Assembly (NCBI RefSeq): GCF_001421665.1
Contig: NZ_LMKV01000029.1
Location: 63,171-127,170, forward strand
From: Sphingobium sp. Leaf26
GTDB lineage: Bacteria > Pseudomonadota > Alphaproteobacteria > Sphingomonadales > Sphingomonadaceae
Length of the DNA stretch: 64,000 bases
Reading direction: 5' to 3'
The position numbers and the translations under genes are program-made. Position 1 is the first letter of the stretch, and every line of letters begins with the position of its first letter. Shown here piece by piece: positions 16,629 to 25,231 of the stretch. Under the pieces are notes generated by a model. The model did not search any database, had not been told where the DNA came from, and saw nothing but the letters and a program-made list of their open reading frames with translations.

Positions 16629-17011
16629 GCCACTGCACTCCGCATGACGGTAAGGCCCAGCGCCAGCGCGCCGACCGCGCCGATCACGGATGCCACCGCA
16701 TAGCTCATGGCGAGTGCGGCCTGGCCGCGTTCGATCATCATCATGGTTTCCAGGCTGAAGGCGGAGAAGGTGGTGAAGCCACCCAGCACGCCGACGCCGA
16801 GCAACAGGCGGATCGGTTCGCCGGAGACGGCGCTGCCCCGCCCCAGCCAGCCGGCAAGCAGCCCCATGGCGAAGCCGCCGATCAGATTGGCGGCGAAGGT
16901 ACCCCAGGGCCATGCGGCACCGGGAGTCATGGGGCCGATGAAACGGCCAAGCTGATAGCGCAGAGCCGCGCCGACAGCGCCGCCGCCCATCACAAGAAAC
17001 ATGTTGGTCAT
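16625..17011 (-). CDS. crcB: fluoride ion channel CrcB/Fluc
   Basis: CrcB exports fluoride as a dimer in the inner membrane. The 128-residue protein has four membrane segments and the diagnostic GGFTTFSAFSLE motif near 75-86, which carries the phenylalanine box, plus the N-terminal GGAVGAALRYQLGR. I start at ATG 17011 (MTNMFLVMGGG); the upstream extension is not family-like. No fluoride riboswitch is visible in the short upstream stretch. It is the first gene of a chain of overlapping genes ending with ATP12. Confidence 0.93.
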   Translation of the reverse strand: MTNMFLVMGGGAVGAALRYQLGRFIGPMTPGAAWPWGTFAANLIGGFAMGLLAGWLGRGSAVSGEPIRLLLGVGVLGGFTTFSAFSLETMMMIERGQAALAMSYAVASVIGAVGALALGLTVMRSAVA

Positions 17012-17020
17012 GAAACCCGC

Positions 17021-17026
17021 CCTATA
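17021..17026 (-). promoter_or_regulatory. candidate -10 box before crcB
   Basis: TATAGG reads on the minus strand nine bases before the crcB ATG. The -35 region (CTTTCC at 16-nt spacing) is weak. If used, the leader would be zero to three bases. Confidence 0.3.
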
Positions 17027-17055
17027 GCGATTCCGCCAAAGGGGAAAGGCCGCAG

Positions 17056-18018
17056 TCAGGCCGCAATCGTCGCTTCTGCCGATGTCGGCCGCCGATGAAC
17101 GGCAATGCAACTGATGACGCTGCCCACCACCAGCGCAAAGGCCACGCTTTCCAGCAGGGTCGGCAACCGCCGTTCCCACATAAAGCCGTAGATCAGCGCA
17201 AAGCCGGTTTCGAACAGGATCATCTGTCCCACCATGGTCAGCGGCAGCAGGCGGCTCATGCGGTTCCAGAGCATGTTGCCGACGATCGAGGCGAAGAGTG
17301 CGACAGCGAGTGAGACAGATAAAAATTTGGTCCAGGCCGCCGCGTCATGATGGCCGATGCCCATGGCCAGGGCGACCGGTAGCAACAGAAACGCCTGTGC
17401 GCCGGTCATCAGGCCGATCGCCAGGTTCCAGTCCTGCGCCGATATGCCGCCCAATCGGCCGAGCCAGCGGCTGTTGCCGACCGCAAAGGCGCTCCAGGAG
17501 ATAAGGGCACCCACCGCACAGAGGAAGCCGATGATCCGGGGGCCGAGCGACGCCGTGCCCGGGACTGCGATCGCCTGCCAGCCGATGCATAATGCGCCCG
17601 CGCCGCAGAGCAGCAGGGAGGGCGCCAGCCGGCGCAGCGACACTGCGCCGCGCTCACGGCTCCCAATGATCGTGACCGCCACCGGCAGGAAGCCGATCAC
17701 CAGGGAGGTCATGGCGATGCCGCCCATCTGCACGGCGGTTGCCAGCAGGACGTAATAAAAGAGATTGCCGGCCAGGGCGAGCCAGCCAAGCGCCCACCAG
17801 GCGCCCGAACGCATCTGCGCGATCAGGCTGCGCCAGCGCGGCGCGATCAACAGGCCGGACATCAGGCCATAGGCAAGGTAACGCCCGATGGCGAGGTCGA
17901 GCGGGCGGAAATCGCGCACCAGCGCCGGGGCAAGGAAGACCAGTCCCCATAAGGCGCCCGCTCCCATGCCGCACAGGATGCCGGTCAGATGCCCACTCTC
18001 TCTGGATGTTCCGTCCAT
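17056..18018 (-). CDS. EamA/DMT-family transporter
   Basis: The 320-residue protein has about ten membrane helices in two EamA-type halves (first near 10-145, second near 165-300), typical of drug/metabolite exporters such as the RhtA/YdcZ group. MGAGALWGLVFLAPAL at the N-terminus is characteristic. The divergent Lrp/AsnC regulator suggests amino-acid export, but this is inference. The ATG at 18018 has a purine-rich site (GAAGGG) at good distance; starts further upstream would add up to 76 residues. Confidence 0.85.
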   Translation of the reverse strand: MDGTSRESGHLTGILCGMGAGALWGLVFLAPALVRDFRPLDLAIGRYLAYGLMSGLLIAPRWRSLIAQMRSGAWWALGWLALAGNLFYYVLLATAVQMGGIAMTSLVIGFLPVAVTIIGSRERGAVSLRRLAPSLLLCGAGALCIGWQAIAVPGTASLGPRIIGFLCAVGALISWSAFAVGNSRWLGRLGGISAQDWNLAIGLMTGAQAFLLLPVALAMGIGHHDAAAWTKFLSVSLAVALFASIVGNMLWNRMSRLLPLTMVGQMILFETGFALIYGFMWERRLPTLLESVAFALVVGSVISCIAVHRRPTSAEATIAA

Positions 18019-18039
18019 GCCCTGCCCTTCGATCATGGC

Positions 18040-18055
18040 GATGAGAATTATCATC
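18040..18055. promoter_or_regulatory. inverted repeat between exporter and Lrp genes
   Basis: GATGAGAATTATCATC is a 16-bp palindrome broken at one symmetric pair, in the 93-nt divergent spacer. It is a candidate operator for the neighbouring Lrp/AsnC-type regulator, or for another repressor. Confidence 0.35.
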
Positions 18056-18111
18056 ATTGCACCGGGAAAAATGCTCTTGATTGGGCATCTGATTGCAACA
18101 ATTACTCGATA

Positions 18112-18597
18112 ATGCCCATCCCGACTCCCCCTACCCGTCCCCTCGACCCGTTCGACCGGGCGATTTTGCGAATCATCCAGCGTGACAACCGAACGCCTCA
18201 GCGCGCCATTGCCGAGGCGGTGAACCTGTCCACCGCCGCCGTGCAACGCCGGATCGCCGCGATGGAAAGACAGGGCGTGATCGCCGCCAATGCCGCGATC
18301 GTCGATCCCGATGCGGTCGGCCTGGGCGTCACATCGATCGTGGAGGTCAATCTGGTCGATGAAAAGGCGACGACCGTCGATCGGGCCAAGACGCTATTCC
18401 GTAACGATCCCGACGTACAGCAATGCTATTATGTCACCGGCGGCCGCAGCTTCATCATGATCATCGTCGCGCCCGACATGCGCAGTTATGAAGCGACCAC
18501 CCGCCGCCTGTTCGCGGAGAATGCGACGGTGGCCAGCTATCACAGCTATCTGGCGCTCAGCCGGGTCAAGGCCGGGATGGAACTGGTCATCCGCTGA
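18112..18597 (+). CDS. Lrp/AsnC-family transcriptional regulator
   Basis: The 161-residue protein has an N-terminal winged helix-turn-helix (about 10-60, RIIQRDNRTPQRAIAEAVNLS then AAVQRRI) and a C-terminal ligand-binding alpha/beta domain containing the conserved VQQCYYVTGGRSFIMIIVA. These regulators usually respond to amino acids and often control a divergent transporter, here the EamA-family exporter. No ribosome site precedes the ATG; a weak promoter (TTGATT, 16 nt, CAATTA) ends seven bases before it, so the mRNA may be leaderless. Confidence 0.92.
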   Translation: MPIPTPPTRPLDPFDRAILRIIQRDNRTPQRAIAEAVNLSTAAVQRRIAAMERQGVIAANAAIVDPDAVGLGVTSIVEVNLVDEKATTVDRAKTLFRNDPDVQQCYYVTGGRSFIMIIVAPDMRSYEATTRRLFAENATVASYHSYLALSRVKAGMELVIR

Positions 18598-18609
18598 ACG
18601 AACAATCCG

Positions 18610-18637
18610 TTGCCCTTTGGCCCAAGCCGGCTAGTCT
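18610..18637 (+). promoter_or_regulatory. candidate promoter of the DUF2157 gene
   Basis: TTGCCC (18610-18615), a 16-nt spacer and TAGTCT (18632-18637) end six bases before the ATG at 18644. The -10 box is weak, but no ribosome site is present, which agrees with a leaderless mRNA. Confidence 0.3.
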
Positions 18638-18643
18638 GCCGCC

Positions 18644-19795
18644 ATGTCGGAGCGGAAACTCAGGGCGTGGCAGGCGGCGGGACTGATCGACGCCGACACC
18701 GCCAGCCGGATCAGCGCATGGGAGGCGGCGCATAGTCGGTCGATCGGCGTGTGGGCGATCGTGGGCCTGGGCGCGCTGACGATCGGGCTTGGCCTCGTCT
18801 CGCTGATCGCCGCCAATTGGGAGCAGATTCCCGGCACCACGCGGCTTGCCATACACATGCTCCTCATGATCGCGCTGGCGGCATGGACTTGGTGGAGCCT
18901 GCCCAGGGGCCGGATGCACGATCAGGTGCATGACGCGCTGCTCTTCGTCGGCGCGGTGCTGGGCCTCACCTTCTTCGGCCATCTGGGGCAGGTCTATCAA
19001 ACCAGTTCGCCGCTCTGGCAGCCACTGCTCGCCTGGCTGCTGCTATTCTCCCCGTTCCTGCTGCTGTTCGGACGCGGCTGGCCGGTCGCGGGCCTCTGGA
19101 TGGCCGGCCTGCTGGGCACGATGTGGACGCATGCGGAGGATCATGGCCATATCTGGTCGTTGTTCGGCCGGACGGAACCCCCCTGGCTCTATTGGGGCCT
19201 GATCGCCTGCCCGCCGATGCTGGTCGCCGGCGCCGCCGCACTCCTACGCAGCCGGAGCGAGCGCCCCGCTTTCTGGCGCCTGCTCGAACAGATGGCCGTC
19301 GCCACCATCTTCACCGGCCTCAGCCTCGCCATCCTGCTCCACGGCTGGGATGGCGACGGCAGCCTTCTGCCCGGCAGCGCGCTGATCCACAGCATCGCCC
19401 TGCTCGCCGCCGCAGCCGCCATCGCCTATGCCCGGCGCACCGCATCCGGCCGGGCGACCGCCGCGCTGCTGCTGATCGCGGCCGCGCTGCACCTGATTCA
19501 GGCGCTGGTACCCTATGGCCATGGCGCCGCCCGCGCCTGGATCAGCAGCCTGTTCTTCTGCCTCCTCTGGGGCGCAGTTGCGGCGGCCGCCATCCATGCC
19601 GGCTGGCGGCGCCTGTTCCAGCTCGGCGTGGCGATGGTGGCGCTGCGCATCATCATCTTGAGTTTCGAGCTGAACGACGATCTGCTGGGCAGCGGCGTCG
19701 GCCTGATCCTGTCCGGCCTGTTCGCCATGGCAGTCGCCTGGGCAACGATCCGCCTGTCCCGCCGCTATGCTCCGGCGCGGGGAGACGCCGCATGA
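18644..19795 (+). CDS. DUF2157 domain membrane protein
   Basis: The 383-residue protein has a soluble N-terminus with the family pattern WQAAGLIDADTASRISAWE followed by about ten membrane helices. This is the DUF2157 family, of unknown function. It overlaps the next gene by four bases (ATGA at 19792-19795); DUF2157 and GDYXXLXY proteins commonly occur as a pair, so they probably work together in the membrane. Confidence 0.88.
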   Translation: MSERKLRAWQAAGLIDADTASRISAWEAAHSRSIGVWAIVGLGALTIGLGLVSLIAANWEQIPGTTRLAIHMLLMIALAAWTWWSLPRGRMHDQVHDALLFVGAVLGLTFFGHLGQVYQTSSPLWQPLLAWLLLFSPFLLLFGRGWPVAGLWMAGLLGTMWTHAEDHGHIWSLFGRTEPPWLYWGLIACPPMLVAGAAALLRSRSERPAFWRLLEQMAVATIFTGLSLAILLHGWDGDGSLLPGSALIHSIALLAAAAAIAYARRTASGRATAALLLIAAALHLIQALVPYGHGAARAWISSLFFCLLWGAVAAAAIHAGWRRLFQLGVAMVALRIIILSFELNDDLLGSGVGLILSGLFAMAVAWATIRLSRRYAPARGDAA

Positions 19796-20334
19796 CATTT
19801 CGCCACAGTCGCCTCATGCTCGCCGCCACGTTGTTGCTGCCGCTCGCCGCTTTGGCCGTCAGTTGGGCCGTCACCCACCATCAGGCGCAACAGGGTCAGG
19901 ACTGGCTGATCCCGATTCAGGGCTATGACCCGCGCGACCTGCTGCGCGGCCATTATGTCCAGTATCGCTACGACTGGCCGACATCGCCAGAACAGCAGCA
20001 GACGGAGAGCGCCGTGTCGCCCGGTGATGCCGACGCGCTTTGCATCATAGGCAGCGCGCCTCATGTCCGCGCGGTCCGGCCCCTGCCAAGCAGTTCCGAT
20101 CCGATCGTGGACAAGGATTGCGCCATCATCCTGCGCGGGACGCTGGGCACCCGACGCGAAATACGGGGGCTGGACCGCGGCATCTTCTACGCCTCGCAAT
20201 CACAGGCGCTGGTCCTCTCCCGCAAACTGGCCGATCCCGATGTGCAGGGGTTGATTCGCGTGCGGGTCCGCCCTGACGGCATGCTGCGCCCGATCGCGAT
20301 GGAATTTCGTCGTCGCCCACGCCCGACGCCTTAA
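19792..20334 (+). CDS. GDYXXLXY domain protein
   Basis: The 180-residue protein has an N-terminal signal anchor (LMLAATLLLPLAALAVSWAV) and an extracytoplasmic domain with the sequence GYDPRDLLRGHYVQYRY, the variant of the family's naming motif (here GHYVQYRY). Function is unknown. It is translationally coupled to the DUF2157 gene. Confidence 0.87.
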   Translation: MTFRHSRLMLAATLLLPLAALAVSWAVTHHQAQQGQDWLIPIQGYDPRDLLRGHYVQYRYDWPTSPEQQQTESAVSPGDADALCIIGSAPHVRAVRPLPSSSDPIVDKDCAIILRGTLGTRREIRGLDRGIFYASQSQALVLSRKLADPDVQGLIRVRVRPDGMLRPIAMEFRRRPRPTP

Positions 20335-21032
20335 AGCTCCAGCCCGATCAGCGTCCCGCTGCCGATCTTGTCGATATAGCGTTTGCCGTCGATTTCCAGC
20401 CAGTCGGGCGTCACTTCCAGCCGACGGCCGTTGATGGTGGTGCGCAGATGCTCCACCGCGATCCGGTTGCGCGCCACGATGCGCAACACCGCCAGCCCGT
20501 CGCCCCGCGCCGCCATCATGCTGTAGCGGTCGCCGCGCAGCAGGAAATGCCAGCTACCATCGGTCGGCTTCCATTCATTGCCGTCGATAATCTGGGTCGC
20601 GACCCCATCCGGCGATCCCAGCCGCACGCTGATGCGGGTCGCCCCGTTCATCCGGCGCGGCGGCGCGAAGATCAGGATCGGCTCACCCTCCAGCGTGATC
20701 GGGATCGGCGTATCGCGCAGCAGCCGCGATCCGCCGACGATCAGCTGCGGCAGTTCCGCCGAAAAGGGCAGCCGGTCCCGCGCGAAATGGCGCTGGCGCA
20801 CCACCGGGTTGGCGTGGAAACTCTGGACCTGGGTGGCGGTCAGCCGCCCTTCTTCCACCAGCCCGTGGCAGGTCGGACAGAGCAGGGTCGCCCCCGGCCC
20901 GTCCGGCAGCCCCAGATAGCGATAGATGGTCACGCCGCAGCGCACACAGGCAAAACCGCAGGCCTGCCGTATATCGGCGCGCTGCTCGGCCGTCAGATCC
21001 GGCAACGACGGCATCACTCGCAAGCCAACCAT
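20331..21032 (-). CDS. HNH-like zinc-knuckle protein of unknown function
   Basis: The 233-residue protein starts with a cysteine cluster resembling an HNH or zinc-ribbon module: CGFACVRCG near 25-33 and LLCPTCHGLV near 50-60. The remainder looks like a beta-rich domain (residues 90-230) without a recognisable active site. It could be a nuclease or a nucleic-acid binding protein; I cannot confirm catalytic residues. AAAAGGGG upstream supports the start at 21032. It converges on the GDYXXLXY gene by 4 nt. Confidence 0.65.
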   Translation of the reverse strand: MVGLRVMPSLPDLTAEQRADIRQACGFACVRCGVTIYRYLGLPDGPGATLLCPTCHGLVEEGRLTATQVQSFHANPVVRQRHFARDRLPFSAELPQLIVGGSRLLRDTPIPITLEGEPILIFAPPRRMNGATRISVRLGSPDGVATQIIDGNEWKPTDGSWHFLLRGDRYSMMAARGDGLAVLRIVARNRIAVEHLRTTINGRRLEVTPDWLEIDGKRYIDKIGSGTLIGLEL

Positions 21033-21193
21033 GGACGACCCCTTTTTCCGCCGTTCACCCAGATGTGAACGGACGTTCCTGACATGGCGTCCTCTTGCGA
21101 ATATGGGGCTCTTCGGCCCCTTCCTTGTTAGCCCTATCGTTTAAATTTATCGGCCCAAGTCAAGGGCCTGAACGAATTACCTCATCTTTTCCG

Positions 21194-21580
21194 CTATCTT
21201 TGCGGCAACAGATCGACATTGCGCGCGGCGGCGATCGCGCGGATGCGGTCGGGCCGTGGCATATTCTTGATCGCGATCTCGGCGATGTCGCCGGCGCTGA
21301 ACAGCTCGACATGGCCGACGCCGAAAATGCGCTGGCCCAGTGTCTGGGTGATCCGCACCGACCTTATGCTGCTCAGTGCGATCTCGGTCCGCTGCTTGGC
21401 CAGCAGCCCGCGCTCCAGCAGCACCTCCCGCTCGCTCAGCGCCAGTCGCTCGCCCTTGTGCAGCACCCACCAGATGCCGATGGCGATGATGCCCACCACC
21501 GACACCAGCAGCAGCAGGAACAGGACAGGGTGCGCCCGGACCATGGCGGGATGCTCGTCATACAGCCAGATGTCGCTCAC
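21194..21580 (-). CDS. PH-domain membrane protein (bacterial PH_2 type)
   Basis: The 128-residue protein has one strong membrane helix (about 18-40, VLFLLLLVSVVGIIAIGIWW) followed by a bacterial pleckstrin-homology-like domain: LSEREVLLERGLLAKQRTEIAL and the LSSIRSVRITQTLGQRIFG motif typical of YdbS/DUF304 proteins. Its role is unknown. I use the GTG at 21580 (SDIWLYDEHP), preceded by GGGAGACGG; an upstream start would add 12 atypical residues. Confidence 0.8.
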   Translation of the reverse strand: MSDIWLYDEHPAMVRAHPVLFLLLLVSVVGIIAIGIWWVLHKGERLALSEREVLLERGLLAKQRTEIALSSIRSVRITQTLGQRIFGVGHVELFSAGDIAEIAIKNMPRPDRIRAIAAARNVDLLPQR

Positions 21581-21721
21581 GCCGTCTCCCTTGCTACAGC
21601 ATGCTGACTTGACCATGGCCCGGCGCGCCCGTCAAGCCGCAGGCAGATGACGCAGCGCCGGCTGGTTAACCGAAATTTTCCATAAGCGACGGTAAAGCAT
21701 CCGCTCCATTTGGGACGGATC

Positions 21722-22273
21722 ATGGCACGAAACCTCTATGATGTCGGCGATCGCACCCCGGACGACACGGGTAGCTGGCTGAATGAAAAGCAGGAAAAGC
21801 GCGCCCGCGTGCTGCCGATCGGCATGCTGTTCGGCGCCATGGCGCTGGCGATCGGCGGAGCGCTAATGTTCGGGTGGCTGCTCCCCGCCTCCAGCGAGGC
21901 GGACAGGACCGCCGCCGCAACCACGAGCATCACCGACGAATTCGCGCTGTGCGACGATAGCAGGGGCGATGCCTGCGTGCTGGGCGCCGATGCCTATGCC
22001 TGGCGCGGCCAGCGCTATCACATCGCCGATATCAGCGTGCCCAGCGCCATCGACGCGCGCTGCCCGCAGGAAGCCGACCGCGCCCGAAAGGGCCGCGCCG
22101 CCTTGCTGGCGATGATGAACGGTGGCGCGTTCCAGGCTTTGCCGGACGCCGCCGATACTGACCCGTCCGCCCGCATCCTCCTGCGTGACAATGTCTCGAT
22201 CGGCCAGTTGATGGTCATGAAGGGCCATGCGAAGCCCTGGTCGGGCAAGCCGACCAACTGGTGCAAAGGCTGA
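21722..22273 (+). CDS. membrane-anchored thermonuclease-family protein
   Basis: The 183-residue protein has an N-terminal cytoplasmic stretch, one membrane helix (about 33-58) and an extracytoplasmic domain related to staphylococcal nuclease (SNase/TNase fold), recognisable from RYHIADISVPSA, ARCPQEADRARKGRAALLAMM and the late GQLMVMKGHAKPW. The classical catalytic Arg/Glu arrangement is not clearly kept, so activity is uncertain. GGGACGG upstream supports the ATG at 21722. Confidence 0.7.
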   Translation: MARNLYDVGDRTPDDTGSWLNEKQEKRARVLPIGMLFGAMALAIGGALMFGWLLPASSEADRTAAATTSITDEFALCDDSRGDACVLGADAYAWRGQRYHIADISVPSAIDARCPQEADRARKGRAALLAMMNGGAFQALPDAADTDPSARILLRDNVSIGQLMVMKGHAKPWSGKPTNWCKG

Positions 22274-22301
22274 ACGCGCGAGCCACGCGCGACGCCCCCC
22301 A

Positions 22302-22667
22302 TCACTGATCGGCGACGACGACCCTGATCGTCAGCGGCCTGATCGTCAGCGGCCTGATCGTCAGCGGATCGCCACCCGCCACGATCGCAAGCAGGCGATC
22401 GACATTGGGATGCGCGCCCGGACGGTCGCGGGCGTCGGGCACATGTTCGGCAAACAGCGCCAGCCCAATATCCGCAGCGGCTGCGTCCAATGCACCAAAG
22501 GCCCCCGCCAGATAATGATAGACCGCCAGCGACCCCTGCTTGCCCGGCTGGTTCTCTATGCTGGCAACCACGGCGCCTGCGGGGTCGAGCAGGTCGATTC
22601 GCGCCACGCCCGCGATCGACGGCAGTTGCGCCAGATTATCCTTGAACGTCGCGCCCGGTTGAATCAT
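22302..22667 (-). CDS. DUF2322 family protein with tandem-repeat tail
   Basis: The 121-residue protein fits the DUF2322 family: LPSIAGVARIDLLDPAGAVVASIENQPGKQGSL early, then ALFAEHVPDARDRPGAHPNVDRLL. Function is unknown. The C-terminus carries PLTIR three times, encoded by a 15-nt sequence repeated in tandem at 22324-22368; most family members would have this segment once, so this looks like a local expansion. Confidence 0.82.
   Translation of the reverse strand: MIQPGATFKDNLAQLPSIAGVARIDLLDPAGAVVASIENQPGKQGSLAVYHYLAGAFGALDAAAADIGLALFAEHVPDARDRPGAHPNVDRLLAIVAGGDPLTIRPLTIRPLTIRVVVADQ
22324..22368. repeat. three tandem copies of a 15-nt unit in a coding region
   Basis: The unit CTGATCGTCAGCGGC is repeated three times with a single change in the last base. 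It is in frame and adds five residues per copy near the C-terminus of the DUF2322 protein, so copy number could vary between strains without breaking the gene. Confidence 0.85.
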
Positions 22668-22754
22668 CGTCCGCCTCTTTCCTGTCTGTAGATCGTCCGG
22701 GCGCGGGCCTCTAACAGCATCCGAACCTATGCGCCATCATGCGCCCGCTCACTG

Positions 22755-23219
22755 CTACGGCGCAGGCGTCGCCCTTCCCCTGACGGCCGCCAGCACATCG
22801 TCCGCCAACCGGGCATAATCGGCGCAGGCGCGCTGCATCGCCGCTTCCGCGCCATCGCCGCGCAACCGGCCGAAACATTGACGGTTCTGCGCCGCGCGCA
22901 TCTGGCGCAGGCGGGTACGGCTCTCCTCTGCCAGCCCCAGTTGCGGCCCCGTCCGCCGCCACGCCTCCGCCGCGCTGAAGATGCGGCGACCCGGATGGAT
23001 GCCGGGATCGCGCCCGGCCGCAATCCCCAGCCGGTCGACGCGGCCCGCTTCCACGATCAGGTCGGTCAGAAACAGGTCCAGTTCACGCAGGCCATTGCCG
23101 ATCAGCTTGGCAGGCATGGCATCCCGGCGGCGCATCGCAGCATCGGGACAAAGCCCGAGCGACATGCCGTTGGACAGAAAGGCAGCGGCGCGCCGGATAT
23201 GAGCGACCTGCCCCGCCAT
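22755..23219 (-). CDS. hypothetical protein downstream of lepA
   Basis: The 154-residue product is Arg/Ala-rich, largely helical by composition, and contains several cysteines, including GLCPDAAMRRR and RACADYARL. I recognise no domain. It begins 26 nt after the lepA stop on the same strand and is likely co-transcribed. Base composition is like its neighbours. Confidence 0.55.
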   Translation of the reverse strand: MAGQVAHIRRAAAFLSNGMSLGLCPDAAMRRRDAMPAKLIGNGLRELDLFLTDLIVEAGRVDRLGIAAGRDPGIHPGRRIFSAAEAWRRTGPQLGLAEESRTRLRQMRAAQNRQCFGRLRGDGAEAAMQRACADYARLADDVLAAVRGRATPAP

Positions 23220-23245
23220 GGCTGCGCAGCGGTCGCCCGTGCCGG

Positions 23246-25054
23246 TCAGCTCTCGTCGCCCATGCGCAGCGCGGCGATGAAAGCTTCCTGCGGAATCTGG
23301 ACGCTGCCATATTCGCGCATGCGCTTCTTGCCTTCCTTCTGCTTGTCGAGCAGCTTCTTCTTGCGGCTGATGTCCCCGCCATAGCATTTGGCGGTCACGT
23401 CCTTGCGCATCGCGGCGATCGTCTCGCGCGCGATCACCTTGCCGCCGATCGCCGCCTGAATCGGGATCTTGAACAAATGGCGGGGGATCAGATCCTTCAG
23501 CCGCTCGCACATGCCGCGACCGCGCGATTCGGCGGTGCCGCGATGCACGATCATGCTGAGTGCATCGACCGGCTCCGAATTGACCATGATGCTCATCTTG
23601 ACGAGGTCGCCCTCGCGATAGCCGATCTGGTGATAGTCGAAGCTGGCATAGCCACGGCTGATGCTCTTCAGGCGATCATAGAAGTCGAAGACGACTTCGT
23701 TGAGCGGCAGTTCGTAGGTCACCTGCGCGCGCCCGCCGACATAGGTCAGGTTCTTCTGGATGCCGCGCCGATCCTGGCAAAGTTTCAGGATGGAGCCGAG
23801 ATATTCGTCGGGGCAATAGATGATCGCCTCGATCCACGGCTCCTCGATCTCGTCGATCTTGGTTGGATCGGGCATGTCGGCCGGGTTGTGCAGTTCGATC
23901 TCGCCTGCGCCATAGGTGAGCTGGATCTTGTACACCACCGACGGCGCGGTGGTGATGAGGTCCAGGTCATATTCGCGGGTCAGCCGCTCCTGAATGATCT
24001 CCAGATGCAGCAGCCCCAGGAACCCGCAACGGAAGCCGAAGCCCAGCGCCGCGCTGCTCTCCATCTCGAAACTGAAGCTGGCGTCGTTCAGGCGCAACTT
24101 GCTGATGCTATCACGCAGCTTGTCGAAGTCGTTCGCGTCCACGGGGAACAGGCCGCAGAACACTACCGGCTGCACTTCCTTGAAGCCGGGGAGCGGCTTG
24201 GTCGCGCCATTCTTGACCGTGGTGATGGTGTCGCCGACGCGGGTCTGGGCGATTTCCTTGATCTGCGCGGTGATGAAGCCGATTTCCCCCGCCGCCAATT
24301 CGGTCAGCGTCTCGATCTTGGGCCGCATGCAGCCGACACGGTCGATCAGATGTTCGGTGCCGCCGATCATGAACTTGATCGCCTGCCCCTTCTTGATGAC
24401 GCCGTTGACGACCCGCACCAGAATGACGACGCCCAGATAGGGGTCGTACCAGCTATCGACCAGCATCGCCTCCAGCGGGGCATTGCGATCACCCTTGGGC
24501 GGCGGGATCTTCTTGACGACGGCTTCCAGAATTTCGTCGATGCCAATGCCCGACTTCGCGCTGGCCAGCACCGCTTCGGACGCATCGAGGCCGATCACAT
24601 CCTCGATTTCCTTGCGCACCTTTTCCGGCTCGGCGGCGGGCAGGTCAATCTTGTTCAGGACCGGCACGATCTCATGATCATGTTCGATCGACTGATAGAC
24701 ATTGGCCAGGGTCTGCGCTTCCACGCCCTGCGCGGCGTCCACGACCAGCAGAGCGCCTTCGCACGCGGCCAGGCTGCGCGACACTTCATAGGCGAAGTCG
24801 ACATGGCCCGGCGTGTCCATGAGGTTCAGCTCATAGGTCTCGCCATTTTTGGCGGTATAGTCGAGGCGCACGGTCTGCGCCTTGATGGTGATGCCGCGCT
24901 CCTTTTCGATGTCCATATTGTCAAGGACTTGCGCGCTCATCTCCCGGTCGGTCAGGCCGCCGGTACGCTGGATCAGGCGGTCGGCCAGCGTGGATTTGCC
25001 GTGGTCGATATGCGCAATGATCGAAAAATTACGGATGTGGGACAGATCGGTCAT
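23246..25054 (-). CDS. lepA: elongation factor 4 (LepA)
   Basis: LepA is a ribosome-associated GTPase linked to 30S maturation and back-translocation. The 602-residue length is standard. Visible marks are the P-loop AHIDHGKST (14-22), the switch segment [28 protein letters not shown], domain II, and the specific C-terminal region containing [18 protein letters not shown] and [14 protein letters not shown] start at MTDLSHIRN (25054). The divergent CsgG-like gene starts 178 nt away. Confidence 0.98.
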   Translation of the reverse strand: MTDLSHIRNFSIIAHIDHGKSTLADRLIQRTGGLTDREMSAQVLDNMDIEKERGITIKAQTVRLDYTAKNGETYELNLMDTPGHVDFAYEVSRSLAACEGALLVVDAAQGVEAQTLANVYQSIEHDHEIVPVLNKIDLPAAEPEKVRKEIEDVIGLDASEAVLASAKSGIGIDEILEAVVKKIPPPKGDRNAPLEAMLVDSWYDPYLGVVILVRVVNGVIKKGQAIKFMIGGTEHLIDRVGCMRPKIETLTELAAGEIGFITAQIKEIAQTRVGDTITTVKNGATKPLPGFKEVQPVVFCGLFPVDANDFDKLRDSISKLRLNDASFSFEMESSAALGFGFRCGFLGLLHLEIIQERLTREYDLDLITTAPSVVYKIQLTYGAGEIELHNPADMPDPTKIDEIEEPWIEAIIYCPDEYLGSILKLCQDRRGIQKNLTYVGGRAQVTYELPLNEVVFDFYDRLKSISRGYASFDYHQIGYREGDLVKMSIMVNSEPVDALSMIVHRGTAESRGRGMCERLKDLIPRHLFKIPIQAAIGGKVIARETIAAMRKDVTAKCYGGDISRKKKLLDKQKEGKKRMREYGSVQIPQEAFIAALRMGDES

Positions 25055-25151
25055 CGGCGCCCGATAGCAGCGATTCGACGCGCTGTCAGCAGGATCGCGC
25101 GTTGGCGGGATTCGATGACAAAACCCGTCATTTCCATGCCCCTTCGCTTGG

Positions 25152-25180
25152 AAGCGATTGACCCCTGTGATAAGTATTCG
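25152..25180 (+). promoter_or_regulatory. candidate promoter of the CsgG-like gene
   Basis: TTGGAA, a 17-nt spacer and TAAGTA lie about 50 nt before the ATG at 25232. This gives a leader of normal length, unlike several other genes in the window. The match is modest. Confidence 0.3.
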
Positions 25181-25231
25181 CAGGAACGGGGCAACGATTT
25201 TCAAACTCAAGCAACAAACGGGGTTCTTGAA

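Noticed and set aside
22755..23510. Long minus-strand frame running into the lepA 3' end
   Set aside because: Its upstream part is a frame shadow of lepA; only the part from the ATG at 23219 is kept.
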